Positions 1 to 10,193 of a DNA stretch of 64,000 bases are shown one piece after another. Source of the DNA: Firmicutes bacterium UBA7510 (GTDB taxonomy: Bacteria > Bacillota > Clostridia > Tissierellales > Sedimentibacteraceae); assembly GCA_002479485.1 (NCBI GenBank), contig DLNM01000035.1, positions 250,676-314,675 on the forward strand, written 5' to 3'. The translations under genes were made by a program, and so were the position numbers. Each line of letters starts with the position of its first letter. Position 1 is the first letter of the stretch. Under the pieces are notes generated by a model. That model worked only from the letters and a program-made list of their open reading frames with translations, made no database searches and was not told the DNA's origin.

Positions 1-743
1 TCGTAAAGCCTGGAAAAAAAGCTAAGCTAGATACTGAAATTGTATTTAAAGAAGGTTTACTTGAGGGTAAAATAGTAGACGTGTTAGATACTGGAAACAG
101 AATTATAGAATTTAAATATGAAGGTATATTTGAAGAAATTTTAGATCAGCTGGGAGAAATGCCATTACCTCCATATATACACGAAAAATTAGAGGATAAA
201 AATAGATATCAAACAGTATATGCTAGTCATCCAGGCTCTGCTGCTGCGCCAACTGCAGGACTTCACTTTACTAACGAAGTAATTAAAGCCCTAGAAGATA
301 AAGGTGTAAATATAGCAAAGCTTACACTTCATGTAGGATTAGGAACATTTAGACCAGTAAAAGCTGAATATATAACAGAACATAAAATGCATTCTGAGTA
401 TTATGAAATTACTGACGAAGCAGCGCAGAAGATAAATTATGCAAAAGATAATGGAAAAAAAGTTATATCAGTAGGTACTACATCAACACGTACACTTGAA
501 ACAATTAGTGATGATAATGGTCATGTAAAAGCTTCAAGTGGTTGGACAGATATATTTATTTATCCAGGATATAAATTTAAATTAGTAGATGGACTTATTA
601 CTAATTTCCATTTACCAGAGTCAACATTGATAATGTTAGTCAGTACCTTAGCAGGTAAAGAAAATACGATGAATGCGTACAAGGAAGCAGTAAAAGAAAA
701 ATATAGATTTTTTAGCTTCGGCGATGCAATGCTAATTAAGTAA
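1..743 (+). CDS. queA: S-adenosylmethionine:tRNA ribosyltransferase-isomerase, 5' partial
   Basis: QueA transfers and isomerises the ribosyl part of SAM onto preQ1 at wobble position 34 of tRNA, giving epoxyqueuosine. The reading frame is open from base 3, so the gene enters from outside the window; about 247 codons are visible of a protein usually near 340. Family motifs seen are [25 protein letters not shown] and the C-terminal [15 protein letters not shown]. Tgt, the preceding enzyme of the same pathway, follows after a 60-bp gap, the usual queA-tgt-yajC order. The identification is secure; the N-terminus is simply cut by the window edge. Confidence 0.97.
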   Translation, partial: VKPGKKAKLDTEIVFKEGLLEGKIVDVLDTGNRIIEFKYEGIFEEILDQLGEMPLPPYIHEKLEDKNRYQTVYASHPGSAAAPTAGLHFTNEVIKALEDKGVNIAKLTLHVGLGTFRPVKAEYITEHKMHSEYYEITDEAAQKINYAKDNGKKVISVGTTSTRTLETISDDNGHVKASSGWTDIFIYPGYKFKLVDGLITNFHLPESTLIMLVSTLAGKENTMNAYKEAVKEKYRFFSFGDAMLIK

Positions 744-788
744 GGGCAAAAGTGTAAAAAAAAACATTTCGCTCTAAAATTATTATGA

Positions 789-1919
<1,131 letters not shown>

Positions 1920-1930
1920 AGGAGGAAATC

Positions 1931-2332
1931 ATGATTAACAATTTAAGTATCTTTGGTTTAACAACAGTAGCACCTGCAGGAGGTATATCAGCATACTCAA
2001 GCATTATAATGCTTGTTGCTATGTTTGCAATCTTTTACTTTGTTCTTATAAGACCACAAAAGAAGAAAGATAAAGAAATTAAGCAAATGAGAGATAGTAT
2101 TTCAATTGGTGATGATGTAATTACTATAGGTGGAATTCACGGTAAAATTGCTAAAGTTAGTGATGAAACTATAGTTTTAGAATTAAGTCATGGAAAGCAA
2201 AGAATTACTTTTTCTAAATGGGCTATTGGTAGCGTAGATAAAAAAGGTAAAGATTCAAACAGTAAAGAAGTTGTTGAGACTGAAGCTATTGAAGAAAATT
2301 CTTCAGAAGATACAAAAAAAGATGACAAATAG
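1931..2332 (+). CDS. yajC: Preprotein translocase subunit YajC
   Basis: YajC is the small membrane partner of SecDF in the Sec translocon. The 133-aa protein has a glycine-rich start, one transmembrane helix at about residues 22-42 (IIMLVAMFAIFYFVLI) followed by RPQKKKDKE, and a cytosolic domain with GDDVITIGGIHGKI. The acidic/lysine tail (about residues 110-133) is typical. An AAAGGAGG site sits 7 bases before the ATG, and the gene is 11 bases after tgt. secDF, often the next genes, are absent here; a terminator and an opposing gene follow. Confidence 0.96.
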   Translation: MINNLSIFGLTTVAPAGGISAYSSIIMLVAMFAIFYFVLIRPQKKKDKEIKQMRDSISIGDDVITIGGIHGKIAKVSDETIVLELSHGKQRITFSKWAIGSVDKKGKDSNSKEVVETEAIEENSSEDTKKDDK

Positions 2333-2340
2333 CAAAAATA

Positions 2341-2368
2341 AAAAAAGCAGGATAATACCTGTTTTTTT
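2341..2368. terminator. Bidirectional terminator after yajC
   Basis: AAAAAAGCAGG and CCTGTTTTTTT pair around a six-base ATAATA loop. The A and T runs on either side let it stop both yajC and the convergent gene ending at 2383. Confidence 0.85.
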
Positions 2369-2382
2369 ATTTTATATACAAC

Positions 2383-3252
2383 TTATTTCCATAATTCTTT
2401 TGGATCGAATCCATAAACTTGAACTATTTCAAGATATGGACTGGTTGCCAAATCCATAGGAGTTACAATCATTCCGCCATCAGAATCTAAATCATATCCA
2501 AATTCCATAAATGGATACCATACTAAATGAGAGCAATGGGTTCCGATAGGATCAATTCCATCTTTGTATTTATTATTAAAAATTCCAGTTGTCAATTTAT
2601 ATGGAACTTTATTAAGCTTCTTAACAGCATATTTGGCTATTTCATCAAGCTTTTCCTGTGGAACATCCTTTAATTTTAAAATCATAAAATTAGGATAAAA
2701 TTTCCATTTGCTTATGCCCATAATTTGAGAATCATAACCTAACACTGCTGACTCTAAAGTATTACCATTTATTGCATCGGTTATTATAGCAGCATGACCA
2801 TGTCTCCAGCCTAATGAATATGTTGCTCTAGTTACTAAAATATATCCATTATCATACGGTGCTAAATCCGTTCCAAAAACTAACTGACCTTTTTCATTTA
2901 CAATACTTTCCTGATATGTAACTGGTGTAATTTTTTCATAATAAACTGATATATCTTTAAATAAATTTTCTTGAAATTCTAATATTTTACTTTTACCATA
3001 TACTTTATCATTTAATAAATTGTTTATGGCATCCTTACCAAGTCCCGTTTGATAAAATAAAGTTTTATATTCATCTTCTGTTAAGCTAGTTTTGTTTAAT
3101 AATTCAACTATAGATATTTTATCGTAGCTTGGTCTGACATGAGCTAATGGCGCTGTTAATTTGCTTTTTATTTCAATAACTAAAAATATTGCTAATATAA
3201 TACATAATATAATTAATAAAATTCGTAAACTAACAATTGTTTTCTTTTTCAT
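2383..3252 (-). CDS. YiiX/YebB-like permuted papain-like amidase, membrane-anchored
   Basis: This 289-aa protein has a lysine-rich start and one hydrophobic segment (about residues 8-27), so it is probably anchored outside the membrane. The C-terminal half carries the circularly permuted NlpC/P60 fold: the histidine is in YSLGWRHGHAAIITD and the cysteine in GTHCSHLVWYPF, the reverse order of normal papains, as in YiiX/YebB proteins. Such enzymes hydrolyse amide or acyl bonds; the substrate here is unknown. The ATG at 3252 is chosen because AGGTGG lies 8 bases upstream; a GTG at 3264 would overlap that site. It is a single-gene unit, convergent with yajC. Confidence 0.8.
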   Translation of the reverse strand: MKKKTIVSLRILLIILCIILAIFLVIEIKSKLTAPLAHVRPSYDKISIVELLNKTSLTEDEYKTLFYQTGLGKDAINNLLNDKVYGKSKILEFQENLFKDISVYYEKITPVTYQESIVNEKGQLVFGTDLAPYDNGYILVTRATYSLGWRHGHAAIITDAINGNTLESAVLGYDSQIMGISKWKFYPNFMILKLKDVPQEKLDEIAKYAVKKLNKVPYKLTTGIFNNKYKDGIDPIGTHCSHLVWYPFMEFGYDLDSDGGMIVTPMDLATSPYLEIVQVYGFDPKELWK

Positions 3253-3371
3253 ACTAGTACCCACCTTCTCATTAATTATATATTATATAGCATAAATGTG
3301 CAAAAAATATTTATTTTATTTTATTCTATTAAAATATTTATTCAAAATATGAATCTTTTCATAAGTTTTTG

Positions 3372-3401
3372 TTTACATTATAAAGCAAAATTTGATATAA
3401 T
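3372..3401 (+). promoter_or_regulatory. Sigma-A-like promoter for the EAL protein
   Basis: TTTACA (3372-3377) and TATAAT (3396-3401) are separated by 18 bp, about 200 bp before the GTG start at 3605. The rest of the 350-bp divergent gap is AT-rich; it holds an imperfect palindrome near 3502-3520, and no c-di-GMP riboswitch was recognised. Confidence 0.5.
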
Positions 3402-3604
3402 TAGATAATATAATGTTTTATGCATTGTTGACAGGTGTTTTTATCAAAGTTATTGAAAAATCACAACAATTTTGAGAACAACTCTTTGTCATAATATATG
3501 TTTATCATTAATTTATGATATTTCAATAAATTTTGATAAACTATAAAATTATCGTCTTTAGTTCAAAAGTAAGTATACTACTGGTATGTGAAAGAGGTAA
3601 TATT

Positions 3605-6226
3605 GTGGATAAAAAAACGAATAATGATTTTAGTTTTATTAAAGCAGACAAAGAGATGCTTAACAAAGCATTGTTACAACTTGGTTTAGGTGAGATTATT
3701 AATAAAAATAATGATGAATTAGTTTTTAATACTAGTAATCAATATTTAAAAGAAGTTTTGGATAATATCCCAGGTGGAGTTGCAATATTTGAAATTGACA
3801 GCGATGTAAAGCCTTTATACGTTAATGAAGTATTACTTCGAATGTTTGGATATACTAAGATTGAAAAGGATAAAAGTAAAAAAATTAAAAATATTGTTTT
3901 AATAGAAGAAGATTTAATAAAAATAAGACAAGATATAGATGAGGCAATAAAATATAATAATACTATTGAAACAACTTTTCGAGTAAAAAATCCAGATGAT
4001 TCTTTTTCCTATATGCTGCTTAAGGGAGTTCAGATTGGCAATAACAATGGTTTTCCAATAATTATATCTGTCATATTAGATGTAACAAAAGAAGTCAAAA
4101 TAGAAAATGATTTAAAATATAGATTAGCATATGATAGTGTAACCGATATATTCAATAAAGATGAGTTTTATAAAAGAACAAAGGATATGATATCAAGCAA
4201 TCCAGATAAAAAATATGATATCATTAGCTTAGATGTGGACAGATTTAAGCTTTTAAATGATATATTTGGTATGGATGAAGGCGATAAGCTTTTAAGATAT
4301 ATTGCTAATATGCTAAAAAAAGAACTAAACTTTACATATGAAACTTGCGGTAGATTATACGCTGATAATTTTGCTATTTGTAAACTACGTGTATCTGGTT
4401 ATGAGGATAATATGGTAGAGCTTTCAAAGAAGTATTTATCTTTATATCCATTAGACTTAAATATAACTACTTGCTTTGGTATTTATCGTATAGATAATAA
4501 TGATATTTCTGTTGTGAAAATGTGCGATAGAGCCAATATGGCATTGAAAAGCATAAAAGGTAATTATAAAAAAAGATATGCTTATTATGAAGAAACTTTT
4601 CGTAATGTACTTTTGGAAGAGCAGGAAATAATTAATGATATGTATAATGCTTTAAAAGAAGGACAATTTGATGTTTATTTTCAGCCTAAATATTATCTCT
4701 CAAATACTAAATTGACTGGAGCTGAAGCCTTAGTTCGGTGGATTCATCCTAAAAAAGGGATGATACCTCCAAACAATTTTATCCCGGTATTTGAGAAAAG
4801 TGGTTTCATTACAACTATGGATGAATATGTTTGGGAATTCACTTGCAAAAAAATAAGAGAATGGCTTGATTTAGATTTACCTGTAGTCCCAATATCAGTT
4901 AATGTATCACGTGTAGATATTTACAATCCAAAACTATGTGAAAATTTAAGAGGATTATTAGATAAATATAATATACCTATAAATTTGTTAGAACTAGAAA
5001 TTACTGAAACTGCATATACAGAGAATCCATCTCAGCTTATTGCAGCTGTTCATGAGTTAAAAGAAATTGGCTTTACAGTTGAAATGGATGATTTCGGTAC
5101 TGGTTATTCATCTCTTAATATGTTAAACCAAGTGCCTGTCGATGTTTTAAAACTTGATTTGAGGTTTTTAAAACCTACCAAGGTTTATGGCAGAGGTGCT
5201 AATATCTTAAATTCTGTAGTCAGTATGGCTAAATGGTTAAATTTACCAGTCGTAGCTGAAGGTATAGAAACAAAGGAACAGGTTGCATTTTTAAAAAGTA
5301 TAGGCTGTAATAAAGGTCAAGGTTTTTATTTTGCTAAACCTATGCCACATAAACAGTTTGAAGAATTGTTATATGCTGCTGAAAAATGTGATAATTTTAG
5401 CGATAATGAATTATCAAAATCCTTCATTAATTTAGATGAGCTTTGGGACCCAAATTCTCAAATAAATATTTTATTCGATAGTTTCGTAGGTGGATTATGT
5501 GTGTTTGAATTAAAGGGCAATAACTTCTACATATTAAGAGTTAATGATAGATTTTATGAGATGATGAATTTGGATAGAGATACTATATATAATATATCAC
5601 CACGTTTAAAAGACTATATAGTAAAGGCAGATAAACCATCATTTTTTAAGAAGCTTGAACGTGCGAAAAAAGAAAATGGTGAGGCTATAATTGAAACTAG
5701 AATAATTAATCCTAAAACTAATGAACTAATGTATATTTTGTTTCGAATGAGAGTTATATTAAATAATTCTGAAAGAACATTGTTTCTAGGATCTGTTGAT
5801 AACTTTACGGAACAAAGGTTAGCACAAAACAAGTTAAGAAGTAGCGAGGAAAGATATGAAAGTATTATGGAGCTAACTGAAGACATCGTATTTGAATATG
5901 ATATGGAAACAATGAAAATTTTACATTCCAATAACTTCAAAAAGAAATTTGGTAAGATACCGATAAGAGAAACATGGCTTCAATCGGTTGTAGAATCAGG
6001 AATAATACAAAATCAAGACATTGATGATTTTAGCAAAATGTTTAGACTAATTAAATACGGTCAAGAAAAAAATGTAAATGGTAGATTTTGTATAAAGAAT
6101 GCTAAAAATCAATATATATGGTGTGTAATTTCTGCAAAAGGTATTTATAATAAATCTAATAAGATAACTAAAATAGTAGGAATTATCTCTGATATAGATG
6201 TAATGCAAAAAAGATTAATGGGTTAA
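3605..6226 (+). CDS. PAS-GGDEF(degenerate)-EAL-PAS-PAS cyclic-di-GMP phosphodiesterase
   Basis: A soluble 873-aa signalling protein. Order: PAS (about residues 40-145), GGDEF fold (about 165-330), EAL (about 345-600), and two further PAS-like segments (about 615-745 and 750-870). The GGDEF signature is replaced by RLYADNFAI (about residue 250), so cyclase activity is unlikely and the domain may only bind GTP. The EAL domain keeps its metal and catalytic residues: AEALVRW (about 373), ISVNVSR, ELEITE, MDDFGTGYSS (about 494), VAEGIE and KGQGF. It should therefore hydrolyse c-di-GMP. No transmembrane segment is visible. GTG at 3605 is preferred over upstream TTG because AGAGGT precedes it closely. 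Confidence 0.9.
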   Translation: MDKKTNNDFSFIKADKEMLNKALLQLGLGEIINKNNDELVFNTSNQYLKEVLDNIPGGVAIFEIDSDVKPLYVNEVLLRMFGYTKIEKDKSKKIKNIVLIEEDLIKIRQDIDEAIKYNNTIETTFRVKNPDDSFSYMLLKGVQIGNNNGFPIIISVILDVTKEVKIENDLKYRLAYDSVTDIFNKDEFYKRTKDMISSNPDKKYDIISLDVDRFKLLNDIFGMDEGDKLLRYIANMLKKELNFTYETCGRLYADNFAICKLRVSGYEDNMVELSKKYLSLYPLDLNITTCFGIYRIDNNDISVVKMCDRANMALKSIKGNYKKRYAYYEETFRNVLLEEQEIINDMYNALKEGQFDVYFQPKYYLSNTKLTGAEALVRWIHPKKGMIPPNNFIPVFEKSGFITTMDEYVWEFTCKKIREWLDLDLPVVPISVNVSRVDIYNPKLCENLRGLLDKYNIPINLLELEITETAYTENPSQLIAAVHELKEIGFTVEMDDFGTGYSSLNMLNQVPVDVLKLDLRFLKPTKVYGRGANILNSVVSMAKWLNLPVVAEGIETKEQVAFLKSIGCNKGQGFYFAKPMPHKQFEELLYAAEKCDNFSDNELSKSFINLDELWDPNSQINILFDSFVGGLCVFELKGNNFYILRVNDRFYEMMNLDRDTIYNISPRLKDYIVKADKPSFFKKLERAKKENGEAIIETRIINPKTNELMYILFRMRVILNNSERTLFLGSVDNFTEQRLAQNKLRSSEERYESIMELTEDIVFEYDMETMKILHSNNFKKKFGKIPIRETWLQSVVESGIIQNQDIDDFSKMFRLIKYGQEKNVNGRFCIKNAKNQYIWCVISAKGIYNKSNKITKIVGIISDIDVMQKRLMG

Positions 6227-6424
6227 AATGAAACCAATCTTATCTCCTAATTTTACCAAGTAGAATTAGGGGATAATTTACTATATTCAAGTAAAATCAA
6301 TAGGTTTGTTTAATTAATCAAAATTTTTTATTTAAAGAATAAACACTTGGTAAAAAAATAAAATAGTATGATATATCAATATTTTATTTATTAGTACCAA
6401 AAGTTAAATGAGTATTTTATTATG

Positions 6425-6577
6425 GTTTAACAGTAACATGAGATGTATTTAAATAAAGATAACTGTTTAAAGTTCTTTTGCCACATAGTTTAACAGTAAC
6501 ATGAGATGTATTAGAATATTTTATTATTGATGATGTTTATACAAAACGATTAACAGTTACGCGAGATATATTTAAAC
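6425..6577. CRISPR. Degenerate three-repeat CRISPR mini-array (type I-B-like repeat)
   Basis: Three 30-bp direct repeats lie at 6425-6454, 6488-6517 and 6548-6577, separated by unique 33-bp and 30-bp spacers. The first starts GTTTAACAGTAACATGAG and ends ATGTATTTAAAT, matching the well-known clostridial type I-B repeat style. Repeat 2 differs near its 3' end (two bases) and repeat 3 at about six positions, as expected for the leader-distal end of an old array, so any leader would be the AT-rich sequence to the left. No cas gene is present in the window. It is an orphan or relic. Confidence 0.8.
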
Positions 6578-6756
6578 TAAACCTTCGTATGCACTCAAGT
6601 TTTTCACCTACTCTATAAAATTAACAAATTTCATTAATTAAAATAACTATAAATACATTTACAGCTAGTTGCTTATACTATAAACATATACTTTGTTTTG
6701 ATAATTAATTATTGACAATACATAAATTATGTGATAATTTAAAATAAATAAATATT

Positions 6757-6947
6757 GCTTAAGGAAGAGTAATTGAAATCATACTTATTTAGCGATTCAG
6801 GGATGGTGAAAGCCTGTTTTAGTACTTCAATGAAGACACCTTTATAGATGCAAACTAATTAAGAGGGATTATTTTATTGATAATCCAATTAGGGTGGCAA
6901 CGCGGGTTATACTCGTCCCTACAGTGATGTAGGCGACGAGTTTTTTT
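6757..6947 (+). promoter_or_regulatory. T-box leader of aspS
   Basis: Visible parts are a stem I with the distal-loop sequence CAGGGATGGTGAAAGCCTG, the T-box core AGGGTGGCAACGCGGG (6890-6905), and an intrinsic terminator pairing ACTCGTC..CCTAC with GTAGG..CGACGAGT (about 6911-6940) followed by seven T. The likely specifier is GAC (Asp) at 6835-6837, chosen by position before the 3' side of stem I and by the downstream gene. Uncharged tRNA-Asp should stabilise the antiterminator and allow aspS transcription. Confidence 0.92.
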
Positions 6948-6984
6948 ATGCAAAGTTTAGAAAATTAAAATGGAGGAAATAGAT

Positions 6985-8763
6985 ATGGAAACAATGGGTA
7001 ATTTAAGAAGAACCAATATGTGTAATGATTTACGTATGGGAGATATCGACAAAGAAGTTATACTTATGGGTTGGGTTCAAAAAAGAAGAAATTTAGGAGG
7101 ACTTATCTTTGTTGATTTAAGAGATATAACTGGCTTAGTTCAAATAGTATTTGATACTGATGTAAATAAAGAAGCATTTGAAAAGGCTGAAACCCTAAGA
7201 GGTGAGTATGTTATAGCTGTTAGAGGCAAGGTAAAGGAAAGACAATCAAAAAATCCTGATATGGAAACTGGAGATATTGAGGTTTATGCTGACGAGCTAA
7301 GAATTCTTGATACTGCTGAAACTCCACCAATTTACATCAAGGATAATGATGATGTACAAGAGCAAATGAGACTTAAGTATAGATTTCTTGATTTAAGAAA
7401 ACCATCTATGCAAAAGAGACTTTTAACAAGAGCAAAGATGAACAATGTAATTAGAAACTTCATGTTTGAAAATGATTTTAATGAAATTGAAACACCATTT
7501 TTAACAAAACCAACACCAGAGGGAGCTAGAGACTATTTAGTTCCAAGTAGAGTTAATGAAGGTAAATTTTATGCTTTACCACAATCACCACAGTTATTTA
7601 AGCAATTGTTGATGGTTTCAGGATTTAATAGATATTATCAAATAGTTAGATGTTTTAGAGATGAGGACCTTAGAGCTAATAGACAACCTGAGTTTACACA
7701 ACTTGACTGCGAAATGTCATTTGTTGATGTAGAAGATGTTATATCTATAAATGAAAAATTAATTGCTAAGCTATTTAAAGAAATTAAAGGTATTGATATT
7801 GAATTGCCAATTAAACGTATGTCATATCAAACTGCTATGGACAAATACGGTTCAGATAAGCCAGACCTTCGTTTTGGTTATGAAATAAATGATATTTCAG
7901 ATATATTTGTGGATTCAACTTTTAATGCATTTAAATCAACTGTTGAGGCTGGCGGAAAAGTTAAATGTATTAAGATTGATGGTTCAGCAGATGAATTCTC
8001 TAAAAAAGGTCTTTCAAATTTAGAAAAATTCGTTAAGACTTGTGGAGCTAAAGCACTTGCTTGGTTTAAACTTGAAAACGGAGTTATAGAGTCACCTATA
8101 GCAAAATTTTTAGCAGAGTCAGAATTAGAAGCCTTAAAGGAAAAAATGAATCTGCAAGAAAAGGATATTGTATTTGTTGTAGCTGATAAAAATAGTGTTG
8201 TAAGTACTGTTCTAGGAGCATTAAGAACAGAAATCGCTCACAGCAAGAACTTAATATCAAATGATGTGTATGAGTTAGTTTGGATAACTGAATTCCCATT
8301 ATTTGAATATGATGAAGAAGAAAACAGATACGTTGCAAAGCATCACCCATTTACAGCACCTATAGATGAGGATTTAGATAAGCTTGAAACTAGTCCAGAA
8401 ACTTGTAGAGCTAAGGCCTATGATATAGTAATTAACGGAGATGAAATTGGCGGAGGAAGTATAAGAATTAATAACAGCACTCTTCAAAATAGGATGTTTA
8501 GAGCGTTAGGCTTAAGTGAAGAAGAAGCTAATGAAAAATTCGGTTTCTTATTAGAGGCTTTTAAATATGGAGTTCCACCTCATGGAGGAATTGCATATGG
8601 CATGGACAGATTTACTATGATTATGACAGAGACTGATAATATTAGAGACGTTATTGCATTTCCAAAAACTCAAAGTGCATCATGCTTAATGACAAATGCA
8701 CCTAGTGCAGCAACAGACAAACAGCTTAAGGAGTTATCTATAAAAGTAAATATAGAGGAGTAA
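6985..8763 (+). CDS. aspS: Aspartyl-tRNA synthetase
   Basis: Class II synthetase charging tRNA-Asp, 592 aa, the bacterial long form. The N-terminal OB fold (about residues 1-110) has GWVQKRRNLGGLIFVDLRD. Catalytic motifs seen are FLTKPTPEGARDYLVPSR, RYYQIVRCFRDEDLRANR (motif 2) and GVPPHGGIAYGMDR (motif 3). The bacterial insertion domain lies between motifs 2 and 3. ATG at 6985 is 8 bases after GGAGG; the in-frame ATG at 6970 overlaps that site. Expression is under the T-box leader just upstream. hisS, a frequent partner, is not adjacent. Confidence 0.97.
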   Translation: METMGNLRRTNMCNDLRMGDIDKEVILMGWVQKRRNLGGLIFVDLRDITGLVQIVFDTDVNKEAFEKAETLRGEYVIAVRGKVKERQSKNPDMETGDIEVYADELRILDTAETPPIYIKDNDDVQEQMRLKYRFLDLRKPSMQKRLLTRAKMNNVIRNFMFENDFNEIETPFLTKPTPEGARDYLVPSRVNEGKFYALPQSPQLFKQLLMVSGFNRYYQIVRCFRDEDLRANRQPEFTQLDCEMSFVDVEDVISINEKLIAKLFKEIKGIDIELPIKRMSYQTAMDKYGSDKPDLRFGYEINDISDIFVDSTFNAFKSTVEAGGKVKCIKIDGSADEFSKKGLSNLEKFVKTCGAKALAWFKLENGVIESPIAKFLAESELEALKEKMNLQEKDIVFVVADKNSVVSTVLGALRTEIAHSKNLISNDVYELVWITEFPLFEYDEEENRYVAKHHPFTAPIDEDLDKLETSPETCRAKAYDIVINGDEIGGGSIRINNSTLQNRMFRALGLSEEEANEKFGFLLEAFKYGVPPHGGIAYGMDRFTMIMTETDNIRDVIAFPKTQSASCLMTNAPSAATDKQLKELSIKVNIEE

Positions 8764-8823
8764 AGAGTGAAATGATTTCACTCTAAATATTCTTGTGATG
8801 CCGCAAAGCGGCGTAGTGGAGGT
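8764..8823 (+). repeat. Hairpin pair ending in a Shine-Dalgarno site (element A)
   Basis: AGAGTGAAA (8764-8772) pairs with TTTCACTCT (8776-8784). A second hairpin, GCCGC-AAA-GCGGC (8800-8812), ends 5 bases before GGAGGT (8818-8823). The last 24 bases up to the ATG are nearly identical to those before the lipoprotein gene at 57248, and the GATGCCGC part recurs before alaS. Confidence 0.65.
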
Positions 8824-8827
8824 AACT

Positions 8828-9931
8828 ATGATTAAATCTATTAAGGTATTTGCATGGATTTTGACTGCGTTAATATCACTTGTTACGCTTTTTGTAATTG
8901 GCTACGTTATTTACATGAGTGTCAATTATTACAGAATAGATGATTTTTTGGCTATAGAAACTTACAATCCACAAACTGAAGTCTTGAAGTTGTCAGAAGA
9001 ATATTCAGCATTAACCTACAATATAGGATTCGGTGCCTATAATCATGAATTTTCATTTTTTATGGATAGTGGGGTAATGAACGATGGTACTGAAGTTTCA
9101 GGAACTGATTCTGTAGCTAAAAGTAAGGAAGTAATTTTAACCAATACCAATGGAGCTATTGATGTTTCTAAAAATGAATCTGCGGATTTTTATCTATTTC
9201 AAGAGGTAGATACTAAATCTACAAGGAGTCATAATTTAAACCAATATGCTATGATTGAAAGTTCATTTTCTAAATACTCATCTGTGTATGCAGTTAATTT
9301 TCATTCATCTTTTATGCTATACCCATTTAATGAGCCTCATGGTATTGCAAATAGTGGAGTATTAACATTAAGCAAATATAAAATAGATGAAAACATGAGA
9401 AGAAAATATCCTATAGATGAAAGCTTTTTTACTAAATTTTTTGACCTTGATAGATGTTTTTTAGTTTCAAGATTGCCAGTTGAAAATGGTAAGGAGTTAG
9501 TGCTTATTAATTCTCATATGTCTGCATATGACGAGGGTGGACTTATTAGAGAAAAACAACTAGAGCTTATCAATAGTGTAATGAAAGAGGAATATGGCAA
9601 AGGTAATTACGTTATAGTTGGAGGAGACTTTAACCATGATATAGCTGGAATGGCTGGTAAATTTAAGTCAGAACAACAGATACCTGAATGGGTATATACT
9701 CTAGATAATGAAAACTTGACAGAAGGCTTTAGTATTGTGGTAGCGGAAAATTATAATGAAGTTCCAACTTGTAGAAGTACAGATATACCATATACAAAAG
9801 GAGTTAACTATTCTTCAGTTCTTGATGGATTTATAGTTTCAGACAATATTGAAGCAACTGCTAAAAATATTGATGCAGATTTTGAATATTCTGACCATAA
9901 TCCTGCACTGCTTAGATTCAAATTAAAATAA
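8828..9931 (+). CDS. Membrane-anchored endonuclease/exonuclease/phosphatase family protein
   Basis: A 367-aa protein with an N-terminal transmembrane helix (about residues 8-30) and an EEP-fold hydrolase domain outside. Catalytic positions of the fold are present: Asn in LTYNIGFG, Glu in FQEVD, His in INSHMSAYDEGG, the GGDFNHD motif, and the final YSDHNPALL. Family members hydrolyse phosphodiester bonds in DNA, phosphoinositides or other lipids; the membrane anchor argues against a DNA-repair role and for an extracytoplasmic substrate, which is inference. GGAGGT lies 4 bases before the ATG at 8828. A terminator follows at once. Confidence 0.85.
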   Translation: MIKSIKVFAWILTALISLVTLFVIGYVIYMSVNYYRIDDFLAIETYNPQTEVLKLSEEYSALTYNIGFGAYNHEFSFFMDSGVMNDGTEVSGTDSVAKSKEVILTNTNGAIDVSKNESADFYLFQEVDTKSTRSHNLNQYAMIESSFSKYSSVYAVNFHSSFMLYPFNEPHGIANSGVLTLSKYKIDENMRRKYPIDESFFTKFFDLDRCFLVSRLPVENGKELVLINSHMSAYDEGGLIREKQLELINSVMKEEYGKGNYVIVGGDFNHDIAGMAGKFKSEQQIPEWVYTLDNENLTEGFSIVVAENYNEVPTCRSTDIPYTKGVNYSSVLDGFIVSDNIEATAKNIDADFEYSDHNPALLRFKLK

Positions 9932-9940
9932 ATTGATTTT

Positions 9941-9973
9941 AAAAGATAGCAATTTTATAAGCTATCTTTTTTT
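9941..9973 (+). terminator. Intrinsic terminator
   Basis: AAAAGATAGC pairs with GCTATCTTTT around a 10-base loop and runs into T. Confidence 0.85.
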
Positions 9974-10193
9974 CTTATAGCTTGTTTTTTATAAACTTGT
10001 TGATTAATAAAATTTGTAATGATATTATAGATATGTACAAAACAACAACAAACATAAGTATGGGTTGCGGTTAATATACTTTTGAAAATTTAATTAGTGA
10101 TATTAAAATTTGTCTAGAATTTTAATGCTAAGAATAGTATAATAAAATCCGTTTATACTTTTAATTGTAAAATAAATTTATAAGGTGATAATT

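Noticed and set aside
3265..3604. c-di-GMP riboswitch in front of the EAL gene
   Set aside because: No GEMM-type core was visible; only AT-rich sequence with a probable promoter.
6425..6577. Active CRISPR-Cas locus
   Set aside because: No cas gene in the window, only three repeats, two of them degenerate.
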